Origin: Diplonema papillatum
Taxonomy: Eukaryota; Euglenozoa; Diplonemea; Diplonemida; Diplonemidae
DNA length: 64,000 nt
NCBI GenBank assembly: GCA_030068145.1
Contig: JAPJBO010000011.1
Coordinates: forward strand, 62,001-126,000
Reading direction: 5' to 3'
How positions within the stretch are numbered: the first letter of the stretch is position 1; every line of letters begins with the position of its first letter. Shown here one piece after another: positions 55,348-64,000 of this stretch. The translations under genes and the position numbers were made by a program. The notes under the pieces were generated by a model. It was not told the origin of the DNA, ran no database searches, and saw nothing but the letters and a program-made list of their open reading frames with translations.

Positions 55348-55625
55348 TTTCTTCGAAGACCAGTAAGAAACCTCAAAATATCACACTGTTATTAAAAGGT
55401 ATGAGAAGACGCTGCAAGTAAATGGTGTCGTCGACAACGAAAAAAAGACACCTATCTGAGCACCCATTCGGGATCGTCGGAAACACAAATATGCACGAAG
55501 GTCGCAAGACCAAACTGATCGTCCTTCGGGATCGACGGTAGATCGACGGTAGCACAAATGCACCAAAGTTACGCACTTCTTTGTCCTGCTGTCGCCGTGT
55601 ACGGTTTCTCTCTCTTTTGTTCATA

Positions 55626-55672
55626 CGAGGGTTGACGCTAGCCTCGAACGTGCATTAGAGGCAGCTCTCGGT
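55626..55672 (+). repeat. Diverged R4 copy
   Basis: TTGACGCTAGCCTCGAA is followed by TTAGAGGCAGCTCTCGG, so the order of elements is kept with weaker stems. Confidence 0.5.
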
Positions 55673-56125
55673 CCGAACTTTAAACGAGGGTGCCCCGCCC
55701 GACATTTTTTCCAAAAGAATCTTTTCTTTTTTCCCCGCCCCCTCAAGCGGGCACTTGCAAATAAATCGTACATCTGATGTTGCGACAGGGATTTGATCCC
55801 GCGTGAAGAGTTACGATTTTTTCCCCGCCTTCCCCATTGCATCCGTGCAAAACGAGCCCGAATTGCTTGCTTCTGTTCGTATGCAATTCTGCAGCTCGCG
55901 AGCTCCTCCTCATGGGACTCAAGCGAATTTTTCACTCACTCTCTCTCTCAACCACAAAAGATGACCATTGTTTTCTTCTCTTGTTTCTCCGACCAGGAGC
56001 GGCTGGGATAGGGTGCGCGTCTATGTGTGCAATTCACACGCCAGCCACGGAGCAATACTTGGAGTGCAAGAAGGGTGCAGAAAAGGTGCCGCCCTGCTGG
56101 CAGGGTTTATTCCAGGCATAGTGGT
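55673..56125. other. Unassigned spacer
   Basis: No supportable feature. Confidence 0.4.
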
Positions 56126-56312
56126 CAAACGATTCGCATGCGACAATGATTATCGCATTATCGCACCAAAATTAGCGCACATAATCGGCGTGCGATAATA
56201 TGCGAATGCGTCCGTAATGTTGCATTTGCCCAGGTTTTAATCGTGCGAGAATGCGAATGACAATGCGATAATTGGCGCCAAAATCCCAAATGCGATAATT
56301 GCGAATCGTTTG
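56126..56312. mobile_element. 187-bp MITE (R11)
   Basis: Termini are CAAACGATTCGCA and its inverse, followed inside by TTATCGCATT and AATGCGATAA. The interior repeats GCGATAAT-like words in both orientations. Confidence 0.75.
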
Positions 56313-57172
56313 TCTAGGGGGGCCTGCCACGGCCCCTCAAGACAAGAAAAAGTGTCGTCCGAGGGGGTCCTAAGCGTCCGGCAACAACTTACCAGTTTTT
56401 GACCCTCAGAAAACCTGCGACCCCACACGCAGAACGCGGCGAATGAAGAATACAAAGAGCCGGGTCGAATGATAACACCTGCGTTACCATTCGGTTCGTC
56501 GAATCGCTCAAAAAGATTTCGGGGTACGCATGTTGTATCGACAGTAGCAGGGTCCAATACCGGCAGCTGTTTTTTTGACAGCTGGACGCAAAAAAAGGAA
56601 GAAACAAAGAACAGCACCAGGTTTTAATTCTGGTGAACAGGCTCTCCCAAGGGGAACCCGTTTGTTGTTCTTCAAGCATGCGACGCCAGAGTTTGACCAA
56701 CGCCGCATGGGGGAGGAAAAAACGAGGTCTTTGGAGAGTGAATGGACCCGGGACCCCTCAAAACCATTTAAAACACATTTCGCAGAAAAAACCCTGGCTG
56801 CGCGAAGAAAGTTAGCTCCAGCATCTGAGGCTGGAGAGACCGCGCGTGGTTGTCGTTTGGTAGCCCCTATCCCAGTGCACCTGTCCCAGGCGCTAAAAAG
56901 CCTCTATCCCTTGCGCCTATCTCCGGCAGCCAAGCTCCTAGTGCAAAAGCTCCTAGTGACTCGGCGCCCGGGGTATTGTCTTCCTCTTTTCTTTTCCTCT
57001 GTCGTTCCAGAAGAATGAGCCACGCCACGGACCGTTTGAAACTTTTGTTCGGGTCCTAGCTCGCGGTCTCTCAGCGGATTTGCCGAAAAATTACGAGTGG
57101 TTCAACTTCTCCTTGTTTCCGCTTTCATTCCCCACAACTAAGCAACCCCTTTTCCTCTCCGCCCGAAGTTCA
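56313..57172. other. Unassigned region
   Basis: A frame from 56575 to 57018 shows no recognisable composition. No feature is supportable. Confidence 0.4.
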
Positions 57173-57176
57173 GGAA

Positions 57177-57461
<285 letters not shown>

Positions 57462-57464
57462 CTT

Positions 57465-57542
57465 TCACTCTAAACATTCATGAACGGGCACACGGAGACC
57501 CCTAAATCCCCGGAATTTCAAGCGAACTTTACCTCTAAAAAA
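57465..57542 (+). repeat. Two copies of the CAAGCGAACTTT/CTCTAAAA end motif
   Basis: ACTTTCACTCTAAA lies at 57465-57478 and CCGGAATTTCAAGCGAACTT + TACCTCTAAAA at 57513-57541. The same end closes R3 and occurs at 63222-63255. Confidence 0.65.
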
Positions 57543-58238
57543 AGCACAAAGAACAGGCTCCCATTTTCACACAACTCCCACCGGGGGTAGTGTGGTCGGT
57601 GAGGGGGGTAACAACTGCAGAGCACCGGCGAACAACCTAAAGGGAGGGGGGTCGAATAATAACACCTGTGGAATTATTCGATTTTGTCGAGTACTCAAAA
57701 AAAGTTCACATCTCCGGAGCTACACGGATGCACACTCTAAACGTGACAGTACTCAGAAACATACCCAAGTACGGAATACGCTGTAAACTTGCAAAAGCCA
57801 CGAGATCAGGCGCGATTATTTGGCTGGCGGTCTGTACACTCGAGCAGCCGACACCCAGCCTCAACCTTTATCGAAAAAGGGCAGAACCGAGCAGGTGTTC
57901 AGTCCCTGAGTTAAGACGCGTTGAGACGCGAACAATGATCACGTTGTTCGCCGCTGTGGATCAAGGCGTCACGACACCTTTCCAAGGAGCCCAGGCTCCC
58001 CGTTTCTGATCTGAAGTCGTAAAACCTTTTTAGCCTTCTTTCTGCACCCCGGAAAGCCCCCTTCCGCCCGCGAAGGTTTACGACAAGCAAAACCCACCAA
58101 CCGTTATTACCCGCTCTTCGATACCCCACAACCCGCCGCAACGGTCAGCCGGAGGCTTGACAATGCCGGCTTCTCGAAACCCGAAACCGGTCTAAAAAAG
58201 AGGGGAGGTCGTATCGCGACCCAACGGAGCACCACATA

Positions 58239-58358
58239 TCATGCGGTCAAAACCTTGTGTCTTTTTGGTAAACGCTGCCGCGGGGCCGACAGAGCCCAAG
58301 AACAAAATTTGGATTTTCTTTTTGCTCAACTTCATCAAAATTCGCCGCAGTTTTTGTT
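58239..58358 (+). mobile_element. MITE R9, split copy, left half
   Basis: Tip ATCATGCGGTCAAAACCTTG. It matches the intact 44759 copy up to the insertion point. The right half resumes at 62320. Confidence 0.85.
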
Positions 58359-58390
58359 TGAGCCAATTCACCTACCCCCCCTGAACGCGA

Positions 58391-58466
58391 CTTGAGCTCG
58401 ATTACACTCGATTACGCGTCGATTACACTCGATTACACTCGATTACGATCGATTACAATCGATCAG
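58391..58466 (+). repeat. CGATTACACT repeat block
   Basis: About seven degenerate copies of CGATTACACT lie just inside the left tip. The same words form the LINE-B tails at about 60105-60142, 61437-61492 and 62272-62300. Confidence 0.85.
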
Positions 58467-59089
58467 CTTTTGGTGAAATGGGGGGGTACTGTAACAATTG
58501 ATTAAACACACAGCACTCAGCCAATCCTGATTCGCCGATGCAACGTGTCTATTATCGAGCCTTCTTCTGGGGCTAACGATGCTGATAGCACGATCATCGA
58601 ATATCGAACAAAAAGAAGCATATTCGTCTGAAAAAAGGATGTAGCCAGGCAGTGCAGCAGGGGACGAGGAAGTTCGGACTGACTTGTGGAAGCAGGTTGT
58701 CGAGTGCATAGGGGCTCGGGTACCCGTTTTCCCGTATTAGCAACCTTTGCAATTTAGCGCAGCTAATACTCGAGCCTTTTGGCATTCCCTGCGGGGCAGT
58801 TCCAGGCGATAGGGCAAGCGCTTGGCAGACACCCTGTCCTCGAAGATGTCAAGTTTCTGTTTGTGGGTTCGATCTCCCTGGCGACAACAAGGCGGTTGAA
58901 AACGGAGGCTAATCTCACCTTTAGGCACTGCAATGTCACGCATGCCATTGTCAGACGCTACCGTCTGGCATTGCGCAATTCGTGCCATAGTCGTTGGGGG
59001 TATTGACAAGGGGGTTCAGTGGACACTCATCTGTTGGCTCCTCGTTACTGCCCACGTAGGTTCCGGGAGGTCTGCTTGGCTGCACGCGG

Positions 59090-59350
59090 CTTGTGGTGTT
59101 GCTTCGTTCTTGAACTTTTTCTTCGGCTTCATGCGGTTCATCGTCCCGGCCTGCCCCTGGTACACGACTCGTCTCGTCTCCGTAGCTCGTCTATCCTGCT
59201 TCACTTCGTGCTTCCATCGAGCCTACTTGCGCTGTCACATTCCGATGGGTAGTGCGTCTGCGGGAGGAACCTGCCGTTATTGTGGCTGACACACCCTGTC
59301 CCTGCGGCCTTCATCGCTGTCTGCTCTCGTGCGGCCACTGTGGGGCATGA
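59090..59350 (+). pseudogene. Degenerate LINE-B segment with zinc knuckle remnant
   Basis: CPWYTTRLVSVA and, further on, GTCRYCG followed in another frame by TPCPCGLHRCLLSCGHCGA align with the LINE-A stretch CPAHTARLIRVAL to HVFWDC. The reading phase changes within it. The flanks 58470-59090 and 59350-60100 have no frame that I can assign, but may be more of the same decayed copy. Confidence 0.5.
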
Positions 59351-60145
59351 TTCCGCCTCGGATCCTCGGTTGTGCTCCTTAGCTGGATCGCTAGCTCGAT
59401 AAGAAGAGCTGGTGTGTGGGCACAAGCGAATGTGGTTGCGGTTGCGGGCCGGCCGGCGTGACTGCGAGCAGACAGGCTGCATGCGCGTGGGCCCAATCGC
59501 GCCATTCACGCGGTACTCCAAAGGCCTAATCGGGCCGGGCCGGCACATACAGATTGCGACCGGGGCCAGCGTCGCACCTCGGTCTCGTCCCTTACAGCCG
59601 GAGCACGTGGCTCTCCCCAAGCCTCTGGGAAGGTGGCGGAGCTGGGAAGACGCGAGAGAAAACCAAAGTAGCGGCGGCCGACCTCTGTCTGCAAGCACGT
59701 CTCTGGCAGGGCAGTCGGCACCAAACGGAGCACAGTACCTCTTCCAAAGCAGTCGGCTGAAGCGGAGCACAGTCAATGGGCATTCAGAGAGTGCAAAGCA
59801 TGTCTCTTGTAGGGCAGTGGGCAACGGGTTTTGAGGGAAAGGTCAGCGCGGTAGCGATGACCAGGAGAACACATACAGATGGGTGGGGAGAGGCCCTGGG
59901 ACTAAGGCGTGACTACCCCCGTCCCTGTCCCTCCCAGGGCGCCACCCCGAATCTAGCCTGGCTCCACCACGGTGAATGCCCACACCTGCGGTTTCCGTCC
60001 CTCGTATGCTTGTGCTTGGCACTTCTTGGGCTAGACAGTGGTCAACATGGTCGCTCATGGGTCAGCCAGGGGTCCACCAGTGGTCGAACCCAAAATACTA
60101 GTGTCAATTTCGATCACACTCTACAACGCTCGACTACACTGGTCG

Positions 60146-61273
60146 GTAGCGGGTGACGTCTCGACGGCAGAGCTCGCAGTAGACTTCGAAGTGTACACCG
60201 GGCTCGATCTACCGGGCAGTTTAGTGGCGACGACAGGTGGGACGCCGCTGTGTATCCGTGCGAGAATGTTGGCGCGGATGCTGAAAACGATCGGGGAAGC
60301 GCTTGAGCGGAAAGGGGTGGGGCCGCTTCTGCCGGGTAGAAAGCTGGAGAAGATAGGTTCATTGAGAACGGTAGGGGCCCCCCCATGCCTCACGGGCTAC
60401 GAGATGAGGCCAATTTTCCGCGGCGGCGAGGAGACGATGGGAATCTTGGAGACGCAGCTGAAGGCGAGCCGGCATGCGTTCACCGGCGAGGCGTGGGGGA
60501 TGGACCTTTTCCCGACGTACGGAAGAGAAAGGGCGGAGCGTGCGGCGAGATGGGCGGCCTTCGATGACGCTACGGAGAAGAGGAAAGGGAAGAAGTCGGC
60601 TGTCGTCGGAGGGGATCCGTGGCTCGTGCCGGAAGGGATTCCCCGACACGAAAAGTGGGGTGAGCGGGTGTGCCCCGGGCACCAAAAGGTGAAGTGCGAC
60701 GTGTGTAAGCGCCGGGGCAAGTCGGTGGCGTGGTGCTGCCAGGCCCATCACAGGGAGGGTGATGGCCTAGCCGTAAAAATGTGTGCCGAGCACCGGATGA
60801 CGCAGTGCGCCACGTGTAAGACGACAGCGGAGTGCTGTCGCAACCATCACCACCGATGCCTCGATCATGGCATGCCGACGTGCGACGGCTGTAAGAAACA
60901 CGCCGACCTGAGGAGTAGGAGACCCGGGCACTGCTGCAGGAAAGGGCACCACCGGGCGGCCGTGGCGAGAGGTGAAGAAACAACGGCGAAGAAGAGGAAG
61001 GCGGAGCCGGAGGGTCCCGCGCCAGCGCCGAGACAGGCGAAACGTGAGAACGTGGTGCTCGTTCTGCCGGAAGCAGAGGAAGACGAGCGAGAACCCGCAA
61101 CATCAACGCCGACATCAGCAGCGAAGGTCGGGAAGACGGCGCCAACGCCAGCGAAGAAGCGGCAACCAGACTCCGCGGCGGAGCCGGTACCGAAAAGACG
61201 CAAAGGACGCGTCGATGCGCCACGACCATCGCCCAGGCGCTGGAAAAAGCAGAAATCGACGCGCAACCGATGA
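60146..61273 (+). CDS. LINE-B copy 1: truncated ORF with triple B-box-like array
   Basis: The frame (open from 60038) becomes LINE-like at VAGDVSTAELAVDFEVYTGL, which aligns with LELAIDFELFSGL of LINE-A. It contains three Cys/His units: CPGHQKVKCDVC..CCQAHH, CAEHRMTQCATC..CCRNHHH and CLDHGMPTCDGC..CCRKGHH. A Lys/Arg-rich tail follows. RT and knuckle are missing, so it is 5'-truncated, and its start coincides with a degenerate tail repeat (60105-60142). The 3' UTR to 61437 ends in (TTACACTCGA)n. Residue patterns fit zinc binding; nucleic-acid binding is inferred. Confidence 0.7.
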   Translation, partial: VAGDVSTAELAVDFEVYTGLDLPGSLVATTGGTPLCIRARMLARMLKTIGEALERKGVGPLLPGRKLEKIGSLRTVGAPPCLTGYEMRPIFRGGEETMGILETQLKASRHAFTGEAWGMDLFPTYGRERAERAARWAAFDDATEKRKGKKSAVVGGDPWLVPEGIPRHEKWGERVCPGHQKVKCDVCKRRGKSVAWCCQAHHREGDGLAVKMCAEHRMTQCATCKTTAECCRNHHHRCLDHGMPTCDGCKKHADLRSRRPGHCCRKGHHRAAVARGEETTAKKRKAEPEGPAPAPRQAKRENVVLVLPEAEEDEREPATSTPTSAAKVGKTAPTPAKKRQPDSAAEPVPKRRKGRVDAPRPSPRRWKKQKSTRNR

Positions 61274-61493
61274 ACCTCGACGAGCAATCGAAGAAGAAGC
61301 GAAGCACCAAACGCGCGCCTGAGCGCGACGATCAAGACGAGCTAAAGAGGCGAAAGCATGATACATCACGCGCGAAGAGATAACCGCGCCGTCGGCGATG
61401 CAGATTATCGCCACAGATTCTTTGCATTCTAATCCAAACTACTACACTCGATTACACTCTACTACACTCGATTCCACTATATTACACTCTCTG

Positions 61494-62216
61494 CACCAGA
61501 AGGTGAAATGCGACGGGTGCAAGCGCCAGGGCAAGTCGGTGGCGTGGTGCTGTAAGGCCCACCACAAGGAAGACGACGGCCTTGCGGTGAAGTTCTGCGC
61601 GCAACACCGCCTGACGCAATGCGCGACGTGCAAGACGATCGCGGAGTGCTGCCGCAACGGACACCACCGGTGCCTTGATCATGGCATGCCGACGTGTGCG
61701 CACTGCAGCCGCCTCGCGGACTTGCGGAGTCGAAGGCCGAAACTGTGCTGTCGGAAGGGTCACCACCTGGCGGCCGTGGCGAGGAGTTATGAGGAGAAGA
61801 GAGGAGAAGAAGCAGCATCGAAGAAGAGGAAGGCGGAGCTGGAGGGCCCCGCGCCGGCGCCGAGACAGGCGAAGCGTGAGAACGTAGTGTTCATTCTGCG
61901 GGAAGCAGCGGATGGCGAGCGAGAGCCCGCAACATCAACGCCGACATCAGCAACGAAGGTCGGGAAGACGGCATCAACGCCAGCGAAGAAGCGGCAATCG
62001 GACTCCGCGGCGGAGCCGGTACCGAAAAGACGCAAAGGACGCGTCGATGCGCCACGACCATCGCCCAGGCGCCGAGAAAAAGCAGAAATCGACGCGCAAC
62101 CGATGAACCTCGACGAGCAATCGAAGAAGAAGCGAAGCACCAAACGCGCGCCTGAGCGCGACGATCAAGACGAGCTAAAGAGGCGAAAGCATGACACTTC
62201 ACGTGCGAAGAGATAA
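61494..62216 (+). CDS. LINE-B copy 2: shorter truncated ORF, tandem to copy 1
   Basis: This copy starts at HQKVKCDGC, just past the first Cys of unit 1, directly after the tail repeat of copy 1. Units 2 and 3 are intact (CAQHRLTQCATC..CCRNGHH, CLDHGMPTCAHC..CCRKGHH). It is about 90% identical to copy 1 through the stop and the 3' UTR (GCCGTCGGCGATGCAGATTA). The frame is open upstream from 61398 only because copy 1's 3' UTR happens to lack stops. It is too truncated to be an autonomous element. Confidence 0.7.
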   Translation, partial: HQKVKCDGCKRQGKSVAWCCKAHHKEDDGLAVKFCAQHRLTQCATCKTIAECCRNGHHRCLDHGMPTCAHCSRLADLRSRRPKLCCRKGHHLAAVARSYEEKRGEEAASKKRKAELEGPAPAPRQAKRENVVFILREAADGEREPATSTPTSATKVGKTASTPAKKRQSDSAAEPVPKRRKGRVDAPRPSPRRREKAEIDAQPMNLDEQSKKKRSTKRAPERDDQDELKRRKHDTSRAKR

Positions 62217-62319
62217 CCGCGCCGTCGGCGATGCAGATTATCGCCACAGATTCTTTGCATTCTAACCCCAAAATATTACACTCGATTACGCTCGATCAGG
62301 GGGTGGGTGAATTGGCTCA

Positions 62320-62445
62320 TTGTTCCAAATTTATTTTTTCAAAAACCCAAAATTTTTCCAGAAAAAATGGGTGGCCACTTTTTTTTTGGGGTCTAAATCC
62401 CTCTCACCAAAAAGACACAAGGTTTTGACCCTGCATGAAATACCG
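62320..62445 (+). mobile_element. MITE R9, split copy, right half
   Basis: It resumes with TTGTTCCAAATTT and ends at the inverted tip ACAAGGTTTTGACCCTGCAT. Confidence 0.85.
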
Positions 62446-62460
62446 TAATTGGATTAATGT

Positions 62461-62672
62461 CGAACCGGGTAAAACCTGGGACACCCCCCCCCCCCTGCGA
62501 CCCTTTTTCCCTTTCCCTATTTTATTTTACACTTTCTTCGACGAAGACTTGATGCTAGCATCAAACATGCATGCGAGGCAGCGTTCTGCCTAAACATTAA
62601 ACTAAGTTTCCTCCCCCCCCCCCCCCCCCGAAAAATATGGTCTTTGGGTGTGTCCCAGGTTTACCCGGTTCG
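62461..62672. mobile_element. 212-bp MITE carrying an R4 copy
   Basis: Terminal inverted repeats are built on CGAACCGGGTAAAACCTGGG and ACAC, followed by C runs. An R4 copy (62534-62610) occupies the middle. Confidence 0.75.
62534..62610 (+). repeat. R4 element, copy 4
   Basis: It has CTTCTTCGACGAAG, TTGATGCTAGCATCAA and AGGCAGCGTTCTGCCT in a row, the best example of three consecutive hairpins. Confidence 0.85.
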
Positions 62673-63221
62673 GCTTTTTTATGGTAACAACCGCGGTTGT
62701 CGTCATCAAAAAAAAAAAAAAAAAAAGTGACGGTTGGCAGCGTACTGTGGAAATTACCAAACAGTAAGACGTGGGGAGCCCAAGAACACTCACCGAACGT
62801 GGTGAGATTCTGGGACACCTGGGTACGTAGGACCAGCTAGCAGCACGTCCTACAGCCCGTGCCGCTGGAATAGGATGCCGGACCACCATTCGTAGATACG
62901 ATGGCACATCTTGCCGGCCCCTTCCACGTCGTTCAGCGCCAGCGCAATCAAGTCGAGGAGAGACACCGGCAGCGCCTTCAACTCGCACTGGCTGCCCGAG
63001 GCGGCTCGCTGATGCCGGCGGAAAAGAAAGTACGGGTGGACACGCTGAGGACGGTCGGTGGCTCTCCGTACATCACAGCCTTGGGGCGAGCTTATTATTG
63101 AGCAGGCGAACGTCTCCCGGGTCGATACTCTGCGTGCAAGTGTATTTTTGTTGTCCGCTGAATAGAATGAGTACTCAGTGTATTCAAAAAGAAATCTTCT
63201 TTTCTCAAAAAAACCTAAAAC
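62673..63221. other. Unassigned spacer
   Basis: An A run is at about 62710-62726. No gene is visible. Confidence 0.4.
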
Positions 63222-63481
63222 CCCGGAATTTCAAGCGAACTTTAACTCTAAAAAAACATTGCCCAATTTCGCACGTCTGTACGGTTAATACAACGAGTAC
63301 TCCGATAATTCGACCCCCAGTAACCCGTTCAGCTTTAGCCCAGTTCACATTATTCCAATTACGGTACTCTTTCTTACCCTACTCATTTTCCTCCTACCGC
63401 CCCAACCGCCTTACAACAACGAAAAGAAAGAAAAAAAAAAAGGAAAAAGGGATACGTTCTGAGCAAACAAAACTCTGCTTC

Positions 63482-63556
63482 CCTCGAAGAAGACTTGATG
63501 CTGGCCATCGAGCATACATGAGAGGCAGCTATTCTGCCCAAACACGAAACTAAGGT
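63482..63556 (+). repeat. R4 element, copy 5
   Basis: TTGATGCTGGCCATCGA and AGGCAGCTATTCTGCC keep the stems with changed loops, followed by AACACGAAACTAAGG and a C run. Confidence 0.8.
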
Positions 63557-64000
63557 CCCCCCCCCGTGAAGAAGCGGCGGCACCCACCGACGAGCGACCC
63601 CAAGAGCACCGCAGGCGCCGCAAAGGGGGCAACAGTGCCCTTGCCCTCACCACACAAGCCTTGCCCGCTCTCCAGTCGTAGCTCTGCCGGTGCACAAATT
63701 GGTGTCACCCCTCCCCTTCACTCATCTTTCTTTGTTCTTCGCTTCCAGCCAACATCCAGCCCCTTTTCGATCCACAATCACCCTCACGCGCTTCTGCGGA
63801 CAGGCCTACCGCAGGTCGAATCGCAAAAAACAGCCCACACCAGACACACACATATGCACAGATACCGACACCAAATATCTTTGTTCGACGGCGAAAGTAA
63901 GTATAAAGAACAAGCCGACGCATTCTTGTTGGGCACATGCGCCTTTCGACCTTTCAGTTGTGCATTGGCGACCAGAACTGACCAATGGTACCTGCACGGC
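63557..64000. other. Unassigned end of window
   Basis: No supportable feature. Confidence 0.4.

Larger units (their letters stand above)
58359..62319. mobile_element. 3.96-kb TIR element inserted in MITE R9
   Basis: The tips TGAGCCAATTCACC and GGTGAATTGGCTCA are perfect inverted repeats of 14 bp, extending with A/C runs to about 24 bp. They are flanked by the 5-bp direct repeat TTGTT (58354-58358 and 62320-62324), present once in the intact R9 copy at 44.76 kb. The interior holds no transposase I recognise but contains LINE-B 3' ends, each preceded by (TTACACTCGA)-type repeats. It is probably a non-autonomous DNA element that received LINE insertions. Another solo tip is at about 46251. Confidence 0.75.

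Noticed and set aside
59201-59824. 207-codon minus-strand frame
   Set aside because: It has no motif, and the plus strand carries degenerate LINE-B similarity in the same place.

Overview
This is a stretch of nuclear DNA from a microbial eukaryote, probably an alga or other protist; I cannot place it more precisely. The evidence is a eukaryote-type large-subunit rRNA fragment, one gene model with a canonical GT-AG intron and a visible branch site, long glutamine tracts, a CCCH zinc-finger protein and LINE-type reverse-transcriptase tails. Coding sequence is a minority of the window. Most of the rest is satellites, small inverted-repeat elements and dispersed repeats. Nothing looks bacterial: there are no operons, CRISPR arrays or prokaryotic promoters.

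Layout. 0-4.2 kb: dispersed repeats (families called R1, R3 and R15 here) and small tandem duplications. 4.26-6.46 kb: satellite of alternating 69- and 59-bp units. 6.7-10.1 kb: R2 repeats and a decayed satellite of roughly 80-bp units. 10.3-10.8 kb: promoter-like repeat and a 160-bp MITE related to the 69/59-bp satellite. 12.6-17.45 kb: about 373 copies of a 13-bp unit. 17.9-20.4 kb: two abutting inverted-repeat elements. 21.0-28.3 kb: an ankyrin-type gene and a 1358-residue Gln-rich gene. 28.5-31.4 kb: another inverted-repeat element, R2/R1 repeats and a minus-strand LSU rRNA fragment. 31.7-38.9 kb: host-like genes (SH3/Tudor-like, coiled-coil plus beta-rich, one unrecognised), three of them next to partial tandem copies of themselves. 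39.0 kb: a ubiquitin-protease fragment. 40.05-41.6 kb: satellite of 57/52-bp units. 42.3-44.4 kb: Gln/Gly-rich CCCH protein and a broken copy of its 3' end. 44.5-50.5 kb: MITEs and repeats. 50.6-51.0 kb: second ubiquitin-protease fragment. 51.3-53.8 kb: a 5'-truncated LINE. 57.2-57.46 kb: a long CA microsatellite. 58.2-62.4 kb: a MITE split by a 3.96-kb TIR element that carries head-to-tail LINE 3' ends. 62.5-64 kb: a small MITE and copies of a structured repeat (R4).

Every host-like gene I accept lies on the plus strand. Two themes recur. Genes, LINEs and MITE-derived units are repeatedly duplicated in tandem as partial copies. Mobile sequences also touch genes: an ankyrin-gene fragment lies between R1- and R2-type repeats, an R4 copy is read in frame inside the Gln-rich protein, and a transposon-end-like motif forms the branch-site region of an intron. 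The most novel protein feature is a triple B-box-like Cys/His array at the C-terminus of the LINE ORFs.
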